This document shows positions 36,360-44,570 of a stretch of DNA of 44,570 nucleotides, piece by piece; positions within the stretch are counted from its first letter, which is position 1; the number at the start of each line of letters is the position of its first letter. Under the pieces are notes generated by a model. That model saw only the letters and a list, made by a program, of their open reading frames with translations, was not told where the DNA came from and searched no databases. Source of the stretch: Chitinophaga pinensis (lineage in GTDB: Bacteria; Bacteroidota; Bacteroidia; NS11-12g; UBA9320). Location: the NCBI GenBank assembly GCA_945897885.1, contig CAMDGU010000021.1:1-44570 (forward strand), written 5' to 3'. The position numbers and the translations under genes are program-made.

Positions 36360-37040
36360 TTATTCTATTCCCAATAGTTCTACTTCAAAAATTAGTAGAC
36401 TATTGCCGGGTATACCTTGATTACCTTGTGGGCCATAAGCCAAATCAGACGGGATATACAATTCCCATTTAGAACCTACGGTCATTAGTTGAAGGGCTTC
36501 TACCCATCCCGGAATAACCTGAGTAACACCAAACACAGCCGGTTCACCACGTTCTACTGAGCTATCAAACACTTTACCATCCAATAATTTTCCGGTGTAG
36601 TGCACTTTTACTCGTTGGTCGCTGGTTGGTTTTGAACCTGTTCCTGCTTTTAAAATTTTGTATTGCAAGCCCGAGGCAGTTGTAACAACTCCGGGAGCCG
36701 TTTTATTTTTTTCTAAAAACGCTGAATTTATTTTATTGTTTTCAGCCGCTTTTTTGTTCATCTCCACCATGGCTGCAGCTTGCAATACGGCATTCGATTG
36801 CATTTTATCCATCAATAATGAATCGCCTTTCATGGCACGTTCCATGGCGGCACTCATTATTTTATAGTTTATTTCAGAAAAACCACCACCTTTTAAATCG
36901 GTACCAATTAATGACCCCAAAGCATAGCTTATAGAGTCAATATTGGTTTTAAGTTTGGTTTTGTCAGGTGAGCCTTTTTGAGAGAAAGATGCCATTGAAA
37001 AAGCAACTAAAGCAATCAGCAATGTGAATTTTGTTTTCAA
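36360..37040 (-). CDS. FKBP-type peptidyl-prolyl isomerase, periplasmic
   Basis: 226 residues: signal peptide (about 1-20, ending ASFSQ), an N-terminal dimerisation helix domain (about 30-110; [19 protein letters not shown]) and the FKBP catalytic domain (about 125-226; [42 protein letters not shown]). No lipobox cysteine, so it is likely soluble in the periplasm. It helps fold exported proteins. It follows a close paralogue by 32 bases; a terminator ends the unit. Confidence 0.93.
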   Translation of the reverse strand: MKTKFTLLIALVAFSMASFSQKGSPDKTKLKTNIDSISYALGSLIGTDLKGGGFSEINYKIMSAAMERAMKGDSLLMDKMQSNAVLQAAAMVEMNKKAAENNKINSAFLEKNKTAPGVVTTASGLQYKILKAGTGSKPTSDQRVKVHYTGKLLDGKVFDSSVERGEPAVFGVTQVIPGWVEALQLMTVGSKWELYIPSDLAYGPQGNQGIPGNSLLIFEVELLGIE

Positions 37041-37072
37041 GGTAATTTACTTAAACTGTTAAAACCGGTAAA

Positions 37073-37807
37073 TTATTTAACCGCAGGAGCCGGAGCAGCT
37101 GCATCGCCTTTTTCTATACCCAAAAGTTCTACTTCAAAAATTAAAGCACTTCCACCCGGGATAGCTTGATTGCCTTGAGCACCATAACCTAAAGCTGGAG
37201 GAATGTATAATTCCCATTTAGAACCAACAGGCATTAATTTAATACCTTCTGTCCAACCCGGTATTACTTCATTTACACCAAATACGGCCGGTTCACCACG
37301 TTCTACCGAGCTATCAAATACTTTGCCATCCAATAATTTACCGGTGTAGTGTACTTTTACTTTTTGTCCGTCTACAGGTTTTTCACCGGTTCCGGCTTTA
37401 ATAATTTTGTATTGCAAGCCGCTGGCAGTGGTTACTACACCTGCAGCAGCCTTGTTTTTAGCCATAAAATCAGTGGCTGCTTTTTCGTTCTTTCCTGATT
37501 TTTCTTTCATTTGCTCCATTGCAAATGCTTGAAGAACTGAACTGGCTTTCATTTTATCCATCAATAATGAATCGCCGTTTAAAGCACGTTGCATAGCAGC
37601 GTTCATTACATCATAATTAAATTCTTCAAATCCACCACTTTTTAAGTCTTCTCCAATCAATGAACCTAAAGCATAACTAAGACTGTCAACTTTTGATTCA
37701 AGTTTTGGATTTTCAGGTGATTTGGAACTTGAAGCTCCTTTTTTACATGATACTGCACCAAAAAGGGCTACAATCATTCCAAGCGTTACTAATTTCGATT
37801 TAATCAT
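37073..37807 (-). CDS. FKBP-type peptidyl-prolyl isomerase, lipoprotein
   Basis: 244 residues. The signal peptide ends in a lipobox with Cys21 (FGAVSCKKG). The same two-part layout as the neighbour, with [20 protein letters not shown] and the FKBP domain [20 protein letters not shown], plus a short Ala/Pro tail (GDAAAPAPAVK). Very similar to the adjacent gene, so they look like a tandem duplication in which one copy is lipid-anchored and the other soluble. It starts 38 bases after the ABC-F gene and may be read from the same transcript. Confidence 0.93.
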   Translation of the reverse strand: MIKSKLVTLGMIVALFGAVSCKKGASSSKSPENPKLESKVDSLSYALGSLIGEDLKSGGFEEFNYDVMNAAMQRALNGDSLLMDKMKASSVLQAFAMEQMKEKSGKNEKAATDFMAKNKAAAGVVTTASGLQYKIIKAGTGEKPVDGQKVKVHYTGKLLDGKVFDSSVERGEPAVFGVNEVIPGWTEGIKLMPVGSKWELYIPPALGYGAQGNQAIPGGSALIFEVELLGIEKGDAAAPAPAVK

Positions 37808-37845
37808 TTCTATATTTTTTTATGTTGAATTTATATTTTAAAATT

Positions 37846-39462
37846 TTAAACGGCTAAAGAGGAATTATAAAGTTCTTCTTTGCGCTGGGTTACTTCTTTG
37901 TTGTCTAAATAATCATCGTATTCGCAAACTTTGTCAATCATTCCATTAGGCGTAATTTCAATAACGCGAGTGGCTATGGTTTGAACAATGGTATGGTCGC
38001 GGCTGGTAAACATTAAAGTACCTTCGTAATTTTTTAAACCGTTATTTAAAGCGGTAATGGATTCCAAATCCAAGTGGTTGGTAGGTTCATCCAATATCAT
38101 AAGGTTTGGATTTTGAAGCATTAATTTGGAAAGCATGCATCTCACTTTTTCACCACCCGAAAGAACTTTACAGGATTTTAAACTCTCTTCTCCTGAAAAA
38201 AGCATTCTTCCCAAAAAGCCACGAATAAAGGTTTCATCCTTTTCTACCGAATATTGGCGCAACCAATCAATAAGGTTTAAGTCTGATTCAAAATAATGGT
38301 CTTTATCGTTTGGTAAATAACCGTTAACAATAGTTACTCCAAAATCAAATGTGCCTGACTCAGGTTTTATTTCTCCGGTAATTACTCTGAAAAAATTGGT
38401 AATTGCGATACTTTCACGTGATAGAAAAACCACCTTTTCGTTTTTATAAAGACTAAAGTTTAAATCCTTAAAATATGGCATTAAGGTTAGCCCTTTTACG
38501 TTAAGTATTTGATCGCCGGCTTCACGTTCTTGTTTAAAGAAGATGCCCGGATATTTTCTGCTTGAAGGGTCAATATCGTCCACATTCAGTTTTTCAAGCA
38601 TTTTTTTACGACTGGTAGCCTGTTTTGATTTTTTAACGTTGGCACTAAATCGGTCAATAAATTCTTGAAGTTCTTTTCGCTTTTCTTCGTTCTTTTTATT
38701 TTGGTCTGATTGCTGACGCGAGGCTAACTGGCTGGCTTCATACCAGAACGTGTAGCTACCGCCATATATTTTAATCTTTCTAAAATCAATATCACAAATA
38801 TGTGTACATACCGAATCTAAAAAGTGCCTATCGTGAGATACCACAATTACCACGTTTTTATAATCGGCCAAAAAATTCTCTAACCACCCTACAGTTTCAA
38901 TATCCAAGTCATTGGTAGGCTCATCCAAAATTAAAATATCAGGATTGCCAAAAATAGCTTGGGCTAAAAGAACCCTTACTTTTTGATTGTTGCTTAAATC
39001 ACCCATCCGAGTGTAGTGGAAATCTTCACTAACGCCCAGTGAGCCTAATAATTCACCTGCTTCACTTTCGGCATTCCAACCGTTCATGTCAGCAAATTTT
39101 TCTTCTAAATGACTGGCTTTAATTCCATCTTCGTCCGTAAAATCCTCCTTAGCATAAATCGCATCTTTTTCTTTCATTATACTGTACAATTCTTTGTGGC
39201 CCATTATCACAGTTTCAAGCACATTAAATTCATCAAATTCAAAGTGATCTTGTTTTAATACGGCCATCCTTTTACCCGGAGTAACAGATACATTACCGGA
39301 GGTAGGTTCTATTTCGTTGGAAAGGATTTTTAAGAATGTTGATTTTCCGGCACCATTGGCACCTATTACACCATAACAGTTTCCTTCAGTAAATTTAAGA
39401 TTTACCTCATCAAACAACACCCTTTTGCCAAACCGTAAAGATAAATTGGAAACTACTAACAT
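37846..39462 (-). CDS. ABC-F family ATPase, YbiT-like, with degenerate second ATP site
   Basis: 538-residue soluble twin-ATPase protein; ABC-F members act on ribosomes. NBD1 has Walker A GANGAGKST (34-42), Walker B ILILDEPTND (176-185) and SHDRHF (209-214), but its signature is LSNNQ (156-160) instead of LSGGQ. The linker (about 250-300) has the RFSANVKKSKQATSRKKM pattern of YbiT. In NBD2 the signature LSGGEK (434-439) and Walker B LMILDEPTNHLD (454-465) are intact, yet Walker A is replaced by FLSRESIAITNF (346-357; no Lys) and the switch His is Arg488 (TSRD). All three lost motifs belong to the same composite site. Its own -7 element lies at 39483-39490. Confidence 0.92.
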   Translation of the reverse strand: MLVVSNLSLRFGKRVLFDEVNLKFTEGNCYGVIGANGAGKSTFLKILSNEIEPTSGNVSVTPGKRMAVLKQDHFEFDEFNVLETVIMGHKELYSIMKEKDAIYAKEDFTDEDGIKASHLEEKFADMNGWNAESEAGELLGSLGVSEDFHYTRMGDLSNNQKVRVLLAQAIFGNPDILILDEPTNDLDIETVGWLENFLADYKNVVIVVSHDRHFLDSVCTHICDIDFRKIKIYGGSYTFWYEASQLASRQQSDQNKKNEEKRKELQEFIDRFSANVKKSKQATSRKKMLEKLNVDDIDPSSRKYPGIFFKQEREAGDQILNVKGLTLMPYFKDLNFSLYKNEKVVFLSRESIAITNFFRVITGEIKPESGTFDFGVTIVNGYLPNDKDHYFESDLNLIDWLRQYSVEKDETFIRGFLGRMLFSGEESLKSCKVLSGGEKVRCMLSKLMLQNPNLMILDEPTNHLDLESITALNNGLKNYEGTLMFTSRDHTIVQTIATRVIEITPNGMIDKVCEYDDYLDNKEVTQRKEELYNSSLAV

Positions 39463-39482
39463 TAATTTTTAAAAATTGCGTG

Positions 39483-39490
39483 CAAAAATA
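39483..39490 (-). promoter_or_regulatory. Probable -7 element of the ABC-F gene
   Basis: The minus strand reads TATTTTTG followed by CAC, exact for TAnnTTTG, 20 bases before the ATG at 39462. A TTTTTG lies 24 bases upstream, somewhat beyond the ideal spacing. Confidence 0.5.
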
Positions 39491-39542
39491 AGATTATTCT
39501 GTGAGTTTTCTTATCAAAAATTAACTCTTTTAATCACTCAAT

Positions 39543-40841
39543 TTAGCTTTGTGATAATGCTATTTTATAGGTTTCGAGGCATTTAGTTCTGGCTTGCTCG
39601 TGATTTACTATGGGTTTTGGGTAAGTTGGTTTTTCAAATTCGGGAACCCAGGTTTTAATGTAACTATTTTTAGGGTCAAATCGGGCAGTTTGTAAATAGG
39701 GATTAAAAATTCTGAAATACGGAGCCGCATCTACACCGCATCCTGCCGCCCATTGCCAACCCCCGTTATTGCTGGCCAATTCAAAATCCAATAACTTTTC
39801 GGCAAAGTAGGCTTCACCCCATCGCCAGTCAATTAATAAGTGTTTGGTTAAAAAACTGGCTACTATCATTCTTACCCGGTTATGCATAAATCCTGTAGAA
39901 TTAAGTTGTCTCATACCCGCATCCACTATAGGGTAGCCGGTTTGCCCATTGCACCATTTCTCAAAATAGTTGCGGTTATTATCCCATTCAATTCTATCAT
40001 ACTGTGGCTTAAAGGCTGACGAAACCACATGCGGATAATGGTATAAAATGCTCATATAAAATTCTCTCCAAATTAGTTCATTGAGCCATTTTTCACTTAT
40101 TTGTAAGGCCTTTGCTGCTTTTTGGCGAATACTTATTGTACCAAATCTGAAATGTAAACTAAGGCGACTGGTTCCTTCCACTGAAGGGATATCGCGGTTG
40201 GTTTCATAGTTTTTTATTATACTTTGTCTTGTTTCTTTTTCAGGAAACGGTATTAATGATTTCTTAAACCCTAATTCTTCTAATGCAATATTGGCAAGGG
40301 GCTTTGAGCTATAAAATTTTTTAAAGTACAGTTCGGTAGGGTAAGGCTTTAAATAAAAGTCGTTAAGTTTGGCCTTCCATTTTTTTGAGTATGGAGTAAA
40401 AACGGTATAAGGCGTTCCGTCGTCCTTTGAAACTTCATCTTTTTCAAAAATTACTTGATCTTTGAACGTCTGAAAATTAATGGAGTTGGATGAGAGCATC
40501 TTATTTATTTCATTGTCGCGGCTTATGGCGTAGGGTTCATAATCATGATTGGTAAATACTTCCTTTATCTCATATTCGCTGATTACCTCTTTCCAAATGG
40601 CCAAAGGTTCGCCGTACTTAATCAATAAACTTGAACCTAATACTTCCAATTCCGTTTTTAACTGTTCAATTTCTTGATGGATAAACGACACCCGGGCATC
40701 AGTTTTATCTGTTAATTTGGATAGGATGGAAGTGTCAAAAATAAATAGACATAAAACGGGTGTACCGCTTTTTAATGCGTGATAAAGGGCTGCATTATCT
40801 TGAAGACGAAAGTCGCGTCGAAACCAGTGAATGGATATCAT
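39543..40841 (-). CDS. phrB: Deoxyribodipyrimidine photolyase
   Basis: 432-residue flavoprotein that repairs UV-induced pyrimidine dimers with blue light. N-terminal alpha/beta domain for the antenna (MISIHWFRRDFRLQDNAAL), C-terminal FAD domain with LIWREFYMSILYHYP, FEKWCNGQTGYPIVDAGMRQ, MHNRVRMIVASFLTKHLLID and NGGWQWAAGCGVDAAPYFRI, the last carrying the flavin-binding and electron-transfer tryptophans. Best fit is a class I CPD photolyase; a (6-4) enzyme or cryptochrome is less likely. It overlaps the upstream gene by four bases, so both are translated from one mRNA next to a probable light-sensing regulator. Confidence 0.94.
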   Translation of the reverse strand: MISIHWFRRDFRLQDNAALYHALKSGTPVLCLFIFDTSILSKLTDKTDARVSFIHQEIEQLKTELEVLGSSLLIKYGEPLAIWKEVISEYEIKEVFTNHDYEPYAISRDNEINKMLSSNSINFQTFKDQVIFEKDEVSKDDGTPYTVFTPYSKKWKAKLNDFYLKPYPTELYFKKFYSSKPLANIALEELGFKKSLIPFPEKETRQSIIKNYETNRDIPSVEGTSRLSLHFRFGTISIRQKAAKALQISEKWLNELIWREFYMSILYHYPHVVSSAFKPQYDRIEWDNNRNYFEKWCNGQTGYPIVDAGMRQLNSTGFMHNRVRMIVASFLTKHLLIDWRWGEAYFAEKLLDFELASNNGGWQWAAGCGVDAAPYFRIFNPYLQTARFDPKNSYIKTWVPEFEKPTYPKPIVNHEQARTKCLETYKIALSQS

Positions 40842-41740
40842 TTAGCTAAATCTGAAATGGCTTTGTTTATATCGGTAAATTGAAATTTGAAACCTTCATT
40901 TTTTAGTTTAGATGGTGATACCTCAGCACTCTCAGTAAATATTTCGGCCTTTTGGCCAAAAAGTAGTTTTACCAAGAAGGAAGGAATAGCAGGAGGAAGA
41001 AAGCCTTGTCCATTTTTTCGGGAAATTATTTTAGTAACCTCGTTATTGGTATCGCTGGCAGATACAGCATTATAAATTCCCGATTTTACTTTGTCTTCAA
41101 GTATGGAAATAAAAATACTTACCAAATCATCTAAATGAATCCAGCAAACGGCTTGATTTCCCGAACCAATAGGGGCTGCAATTTTCCATTTTGCTAAATC
41201 TTTAATTTTTTTATAGAAGCCGCCATTATTTCCTAAAACTATTCCAATCCTTATGATTGATAATTTAGAATTAGGAGTTTCCATTGTCTTAGCTGCATTT
41301 TCCCAATCACGGCAAACCAAAGCCGCAAAATCATTTCCACATGGCGAATCCTCTGTTTTTATCGAATCATTTTTGATGCCATAAAACCCGATGGCCGAAG
41401 CAGAAATAATATGCTTCGGTTCATGTGGTAAACTTTTAACGATAGAGGATAAATATTCAGTGGAATTAATTCGGCTTTTTAAAATTAGTTCTTTGCCAGC
41501 CTCATCCCATTTTGTGTCTGAAATACTGGCACCTGACAGATTTATTACGCCAAAAAATTTGTCTTCAGGCAATAAATCGCATAATCTTAAGGATGGGTCC
41601 CAATGGTATGTTCCCTTAAGGTCATTTGCGACCGAAGTAGAAAGTATTAGCGTAGAAAACCCTTTTTCTTTTAGTTTTTGGCATAATGCCGTGCCAATTA
41701 ATCCCGTAGCACCTGTTATTAAAATGTTTTTTTTATTCAC
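40838..41740 (-). CDS. TIGR01777-family SDR protein (YfcH-like)
   Basis: 300-residue NAD(P)-binding Rossmann protein of the extended short-chain dehydrogenase type. GATGLIG (10-16) is the dinucleotide loop; DLLPEDKFFGVINLSGASIS, SRINSTEYLS, SASAIGFYG, RIGIVLGNNGGFYKKI and SPSKLKNEGFKFQF are typical of TIGR01777/YfcH. Catalytic role unknown. It overlaps phrB (ATGA) and is the first gene transcribed away from the CarH-like regulator, from which it is separated by 60 bases. In several Bacteroidota it seems to travel with photolyase genes, which hints at a light-linked function. Confidence 0.88.
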   Translation of the reverse strand: MNKKNILITGATGLIGTALCQKLKEKGFSTLILSTSVANDLKGTYHWDPSLRLCDLLPEDKFFGVINLSGASISDTKWDEAGKELILKSRINSTEYLSSIVKSLPHEPKHIISASAIGFYGIKNDSIKTEDSPCGNDFAALVCRDWENAAKTMETPNSKLSIIRIGIVLGNNGGFYKKIKDLAKWKIAAPIGSGNQAVCWIHLDDLVSIFISILEDKVKSGIYNAVSASDTNNEVTKIISRKNGQGFLPPAIPSFLVKLLFGQKAEIFTESAEVSPSKLKNEGFKFQFTDINKAISDLAK

Positions 41741-41767
41741 TGATTATAGTTTAAAACAATTTGTAAC

Positions 41768-41785
41768 CCCCTTTGTTTTATAAGG
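41768..41785. promoter_or_regulatory. Imperfect inverted repeat in the carH-SDR intergenic region
   Basis: CCCTT, eight bases, AAGGG, in the 60-base gap between two divergent start codons. It could be part of a MerR-type operator for the neighbouring regulator, but the arms are short and neither strand shows a clean TAnnTTTG here. Confidence 0.3.
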
Positions 41786-41800
41786 GAAACGCAATTTTTA

Positions 41801-42697
41801 ATGAGTACATATTACATCAAAGATCTCGAAAGTTTAACGGGTATTAAAGCACACACTATTCGTATTTGGGAGCAAAGATATAATTTAGTAACACCAAAAC
41901 GCACCGTCACAAACATCCGCTATTACGATGATGAGGATGTAAAGCTATTATTAAATATTGCGCTGCTCAATAAAAAAGGTTTAAAAATTTCTAAAATAGC
42001 TTGCCTTGCTGCTGATGAAATTCACAGTGAGGCCTTGGTTACTTGTAAACGACGAAATGAAAATGATGATTTAATAAATTCGTTTATACTAGCTACCTAT
42101 AAATTGGATGAAGGGGAGATAAATAAAATTATTGCCAATCAAATAATGAAAGAGGGTTTTGAGAACACCATGATAAAACTTGCTTTTCCTTATTTGCAGA
42201 GGCTTGGAGATTTGTGGGTTTCAAATGCTCTTAAACCGGCTTTGGAGCATTTTGCCACGAATATCATCAAAAAGAAAATTCAAATAGCAGCTGAGGGTGT
42301 AAAGGAATCTAGTAAGGAGCAAAAATTTCTATTGTTTCTTCCGTCGGGTGAATTTCATGAAATGGGATTGCTTTTTGCAAATTATATAATTAAAAAAGAA
42401 GGATTTAATGTTTTGTATTTGGGGCAAAATACTCCCATCGAAGATTTATCGGCTGTAATGGATAATTTTAAAGCTGATTATATACTTTCTGTTTTTACTG
42501 CTTCCAATCCAAGTGTGGAACCTATAAAATTTGTTAATGAAGTAGTTACCAACTGGCCTGAAGTTAAAATATTATTGGCTGGAATAAAATTAAGAACAGA
42601 TGGCGGTCAAAGTCTTAATTCTCCTAAATATAAAAACAAGGTAACATTGCTCAATGAGCCTGCTGAATTAAAACAATACCTTGATAAAATAGTTTAA
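41801..42697 (+). CDS. MerR-family regulator with B12-binding domain (CarH/LitR-like photoreceptor)
   Basis: 298 residues. N-terminal MerR helix-turn-helix (1-75; YYIKDLESLTGIKAHTIRIW, EQRYNLVTPKRT). Middle helical cap with Trp139 and, ten residues on, Glu149-His150, the W-x9-EH pattern of CarH that packs over adenosylcobalamin. B12 domain (about 173-298) with E184-F-H186-E-M-G189, the ExHxxG motif whose His ligates cobalt. Known CarH proteins repress in the dark as AdoCbl-bound tetramers and release DNA in light. Divergent from the SDR-phrB pair, so photolyase is the likely target. No carotenoid genes are in view. Confidence 0.88.
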   Translation: MSTYYIKDLESLTGIKAHTIRIWEQRYNLVTPKRTVTNIRYYDDEDVKLLLNIALLNKKGLKISKIACLAADEIHSEALVTCKRRNENDDLINSFILATYKLDEGEINKIIANQIMKEGFENTMIKLAFPYLQRLGDLWVSNALKPALEHFATNIIKKKIQIAAEGVKESSKEQKFLLFLPSGEFHEMGLLFANYIIKKEGFNVLYLGQNTPIEDLSAVMDNFKADYILSVFTASNPSVEPIKFVNEVVTNWPEVKILLAGIKLRTDGGQSLNSPKYKNKVTLLNEPAELKQYLDKIV

Positions 42698-43896
42698 AAC
42701 GTTTTTATAACTGTTTGGTAATATTTAACTAATTGTTGCACTACAATTTCAGGTTTTAGGTTTTTTATCCGTTTTTGAGCATTTATTTCAATACTATTCT
42801 TTTCTGCTTCAGGCATTTTTAAAGCATAATGTATTGCATTCATTAGGCTTTCAGGGTTACTATGTTCACATAGTAAACCCGAAACATGCGGTTCAATCAA
42901 TTGTTCAAAACTGGTTTTATAGGTTCCTATAACCACTTTGCCAAAGGCCATAGCTTCAATGCAGGTATTGGGGAAATTATCCAGCCTTGAAGGCAAAACC
43001 ACTAAGTCAGCGTTTTGGATAATGGGGTAAAGTAATGGATGCGGGGTACTGGTAAACCAAATAATGCGATTGCTGAAAGTTCCTGCTTTTTCTTTTAAGA
43101 GCGTTACAATCGATTGTCCATTTACTCCAATGTTCTTGCCTATAAACACAAAATAGTGCGTTGGAAAAGCTTTAAAAAAATGCGGCAAAACTTCGGCTAT
43201 GTCCAATAACCCTTTAAGCTGGGTGAGGGAGCCAAAATAAAGTAAGTATGGATTGTTCTGGGTTAGGGTATTAATTTCATTTATGCGGTCATCGCTTGTA
43301 TTGGTATTATCCAGCGCAAAAGGCGTTTCTATTAAAGCAATCTCCTTATTAAATTTTTGAGCAATATGGTTCCCGATTATTTTACTTGGTCCAAAAACGT
43401 ATTTAGCTTGCTTTAGCATCACATCTTGCAAGTATTGTTTTTGCCACAATCGAAAGGTTTGTTTATAGCCACTGGCTTCATCCAATAATTTTTGGTAACT
43501 CGAAATTCGAATACATGAAGGAATATTTCGAGGTTTAAAAATTCCCAAGGCCATGGCATTGGTGTAATGCACGATATCAATGGGGTGGTTTCTGTGGTAA
43601 TTTAAAATTGCCCGTTTCATCCTATAACTCCTCACCATAAAAAGTAAAGCAGGATTGAGACGAAAAAGAGTTAGCCCGTTTAATAGCCAATACCACCAGG
43701 TTAGTTGTTTTTCGTTTATCCTTACCACCGTTAGAGCGTTATAGTCCAGAATTTCATTTTTGGTGGAGGCAACAAAAATAATAGGTTCATGCCCCAATGC
43801 CTGTAGGGATAAACTTACTCTGTAAATGTAATTTGACAAACCACCATCGTAGGTTTTTTCGGTTAAAAATTCGGTAGTGGCAAGGGCTATTCGCAT
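42694..43896 (-). CDS. Glycosyltransferase family 4 protein
   Basis: 400 residues with the GT-B fold of family 4. N-terminal acceptor half begins MRIALATTEFLTEKTYDGGL, whose GGLS loop is typical; the donor half has LLYFGSLTQLKGLLDIAEVL, ADLVVLPSRLDNFPNTCIEA and MAFGKVVIG, the last two forming the E-x7-E-like nucleotide-sugar region. Probably adds a sugar to a lipopolysaccharide, capsule or exopolysaccharide. It converges with the carH-like gene (4-base overlap) and lies 13 bases after an aminotransferase gene, suggesting the edge of a polysaccharide cluster. Confidence 0.88.
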   Translation of the reverse strand: MRIALATTEFLTEKTYDGGLSNYIYRVSLSLQALGHEPIIFVASTKNEILDYNALTVVRINEKQLTWWYWLLNGLTLFRLNPALLFMVRSYRMKRAILNYHRNHPIDIVHYTNAMALGIFKPRNIPSCIRISSYQKLLDEASGYKQTFRLWQKQYLQDVMLKQAKYVFGPSKIIGNHIAQKFNKEIALIETPFALDNTNTSDDRINEINTLTQNNPYLLYFGSLTQLKGLLDIAEVLPHFFKAFPTHYFVFIGKNIGVNGQSIVTLLKEKAGTFSNRIIWFTSTPHPLLYPIIQNADLVVLPSRLDNFPNTCIEAMAFGKVVIGTYKTSFEQLIEPHVSGLLCEHSNPESLMNAIHYALKMPEAEKNSIEINAQKRIKNLKPEIVVQQLVKYYQTVIKTF

Positions 43897-43909
43897 TTAT
43901 ATAGGATAC

Positions 43910-44570
43910 TTAATTTACCTCTTTAAGAGTTTGGATGATTTTCAAGTTCTCTTCAAAAGTTCTTGAAGCTACTCTTATAAACTGCCCATCAAGCCCAGTT
44001 TTATCGGAACAATCTCTAACATAAATTCCTTCCTTAAGTAATAACTCCATCGCAAAATCAAATGAATTTTTGCCGTTAGTTATTTCTATTAAAGCAAAAT
44101 TAGCTTTACTAGGGTATACTTTTATACCCGAAATACCTATTAATTCATTCATAAACATTTGAGTATTCATTATGTATTTTTTCCTTACAATATGATATTC
44201 ACTAATAAATTCGGGGTTTGAATAAACTCGGAAAAAGTAATTTGCCAGACCGGAAATATTCCATAGATATCCGTATTTCAATAAGTAATCAACTTTGGGT
44301 TTAGACATCACAGCATATCCAGCTCTAACACCTGCTATACCAAAATCTTTGGACATACTTTTCAATATTATCAAGTTGCTATACTTATTAATAAGTTCTT
44401 CTGAGGATAATTGAGATAATTCAACATCTTCATAAGCAAAATGGATAAAACTCTCATCAATTATTATATTCTTTAAGTGTCTTAAACTTTCAAAAATGTA
44501 ATTCATTTTATCCCTTGTAATGTATCCTCCATCTGGATTATTAGGGTTGATGATGGCAACGGTGTCAGCT
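43910..44570 (-). CDS. PLP-dependent aminotransferase class I/II, N-terminus cut by window edge
   Basis: The frame is open to the right edge, so the start lies outside; about 219 codons are visible. NPNNPDGGYITRDK, IDESFIHFAY and SMSKDFGIAGVRAGYAV are seen; the Lys in SKDFG is the expected PLP-binding residue. The closest pattern is histidinol-phosphate aminotransferase-like, including the HisC-like enzymes found in surface-polysaccharide loci, sometimes fused to a nucleotidyltransferase. Given the glycosyltransferase downstream I favour a polysaccharide role; histidine synthesis remains possible. Confidence 0.85.
   Translation of the reverse strand, partial: ADTVAIINPNNPDGGYITRDKMNYIFESLRHLKNIIIDESFIHFAYEDVELSQLSSEELINKYSNLIILKSMSKDFGIAGVRAGYAVMSKPKVDYLLKYGYLWNISGLANYFFRVYSNPEFISEYHIVRKKYIMNTQMFMNELIGISGIKVYPSKANFALIEITNGKNSFDFAMELLLKEGIYVRDCSDKTGLDGQFIRVASRTFEENLKIIQTLKEVN

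Noticed and set aside
41741-41800. Cobalamin riboswitch upstream of the B12-binding regulator
   Set aside because: Sixty bases are too few for a cobalamin riboswitch and no B12-box pattern is seen.
1-44570. tRNA or rRNA genes, CRISPR arrays, insertion sequences, prophage
   Set aside because: No cloverleaf, rRNA segment, regularly spaced repeat array, transposase or phage gene was recognised on either strand; small non-coding RNAs could still be missed by eye.

Overview
The window is chromosomal DNA of a Bacteroidota bacterium (order not resolvable from sequence alone). The evidence is AT-rich DNA; promoters of the Bacteroidota type (TAnnTTTG at -7, TTTG near -33) in front of many genes; almost no Shine-Dalgarno sequences; a HU-CCDC81/SPOR protein; a type IX secretion sorting domain; zinc-free uL14-neighbour paralogue forms of S14 and L36; and a ribosomal supercluster lacking tuf.

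Layout. (1) 1-6630, minus strand: fhs (formate-tetrahydrofolate ligase), an outer-membrane barrel protein, a HU/SPOR envelope protein, a TonB-family transducer and folC (cut by the left edge). Two one-carbon/folate genes thus flank an envelope module. (2) 6865-23840, plus strand: one continuous str-S10-spc-alpha block of 32 genes, rpsL to rplQ, led by a textbook promoter at 6802-6832, with an internal promoter before infA and a strong hairpin terminator after rplQ. tuf and map are absent from the block. rpmD and rpmJ, both short, are present. (3) 23952-25944: hppD (tyrosine breakdown) and a LacX-like mutarotase. (4) 25941-27879: a decayed patch holding the C-terminal remnant of a type IX secreted protein (two internal stops), an ECF sigma factor with one internal stop, and a Crp/Fnr regulator with a one-base frameshift in a T tract. 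(5) 28022-30169: two YceI-family proteins and a DODA-type extradiol dioxygenase. (6) 30174-35388: nnr (NAD(P)HX repair, carrying an in-frame palindromic repeat insertion), cca, a DUF1573 protein and ruvB. (7) 35393-39462, minus strand: an OmpA-like lipoprotein with a frameshift, two tandem FKBP-type PPIases, and a YbiT-like ABC-F protein whose second ATP site looks lost. (8) 39543-42697: photolyase and a TIGR01777 SDR protein transcribed away from a CarH/LitR-like B12 photoreceptor regulator, probably a light-response unit. (9) 42694-44570: a GT4 glycosyltransferase and an aminotransferase cut by the right edge, probably the border of a surface-polysaccharide locus.

No tRNA, rRNA, CRISPR array, insertion sequence or prophage was seen. 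The most interesting points are the light-sensing regulator/photolyase unit, the one-sided loss of ATP-site motifs in the ABC-F protein, the palindromic repeat inside nnr, apparently leaderless promoters for nnr, cca and ruvB, and the cluster of gene lesions between about 25.9 and 36.2 kb.
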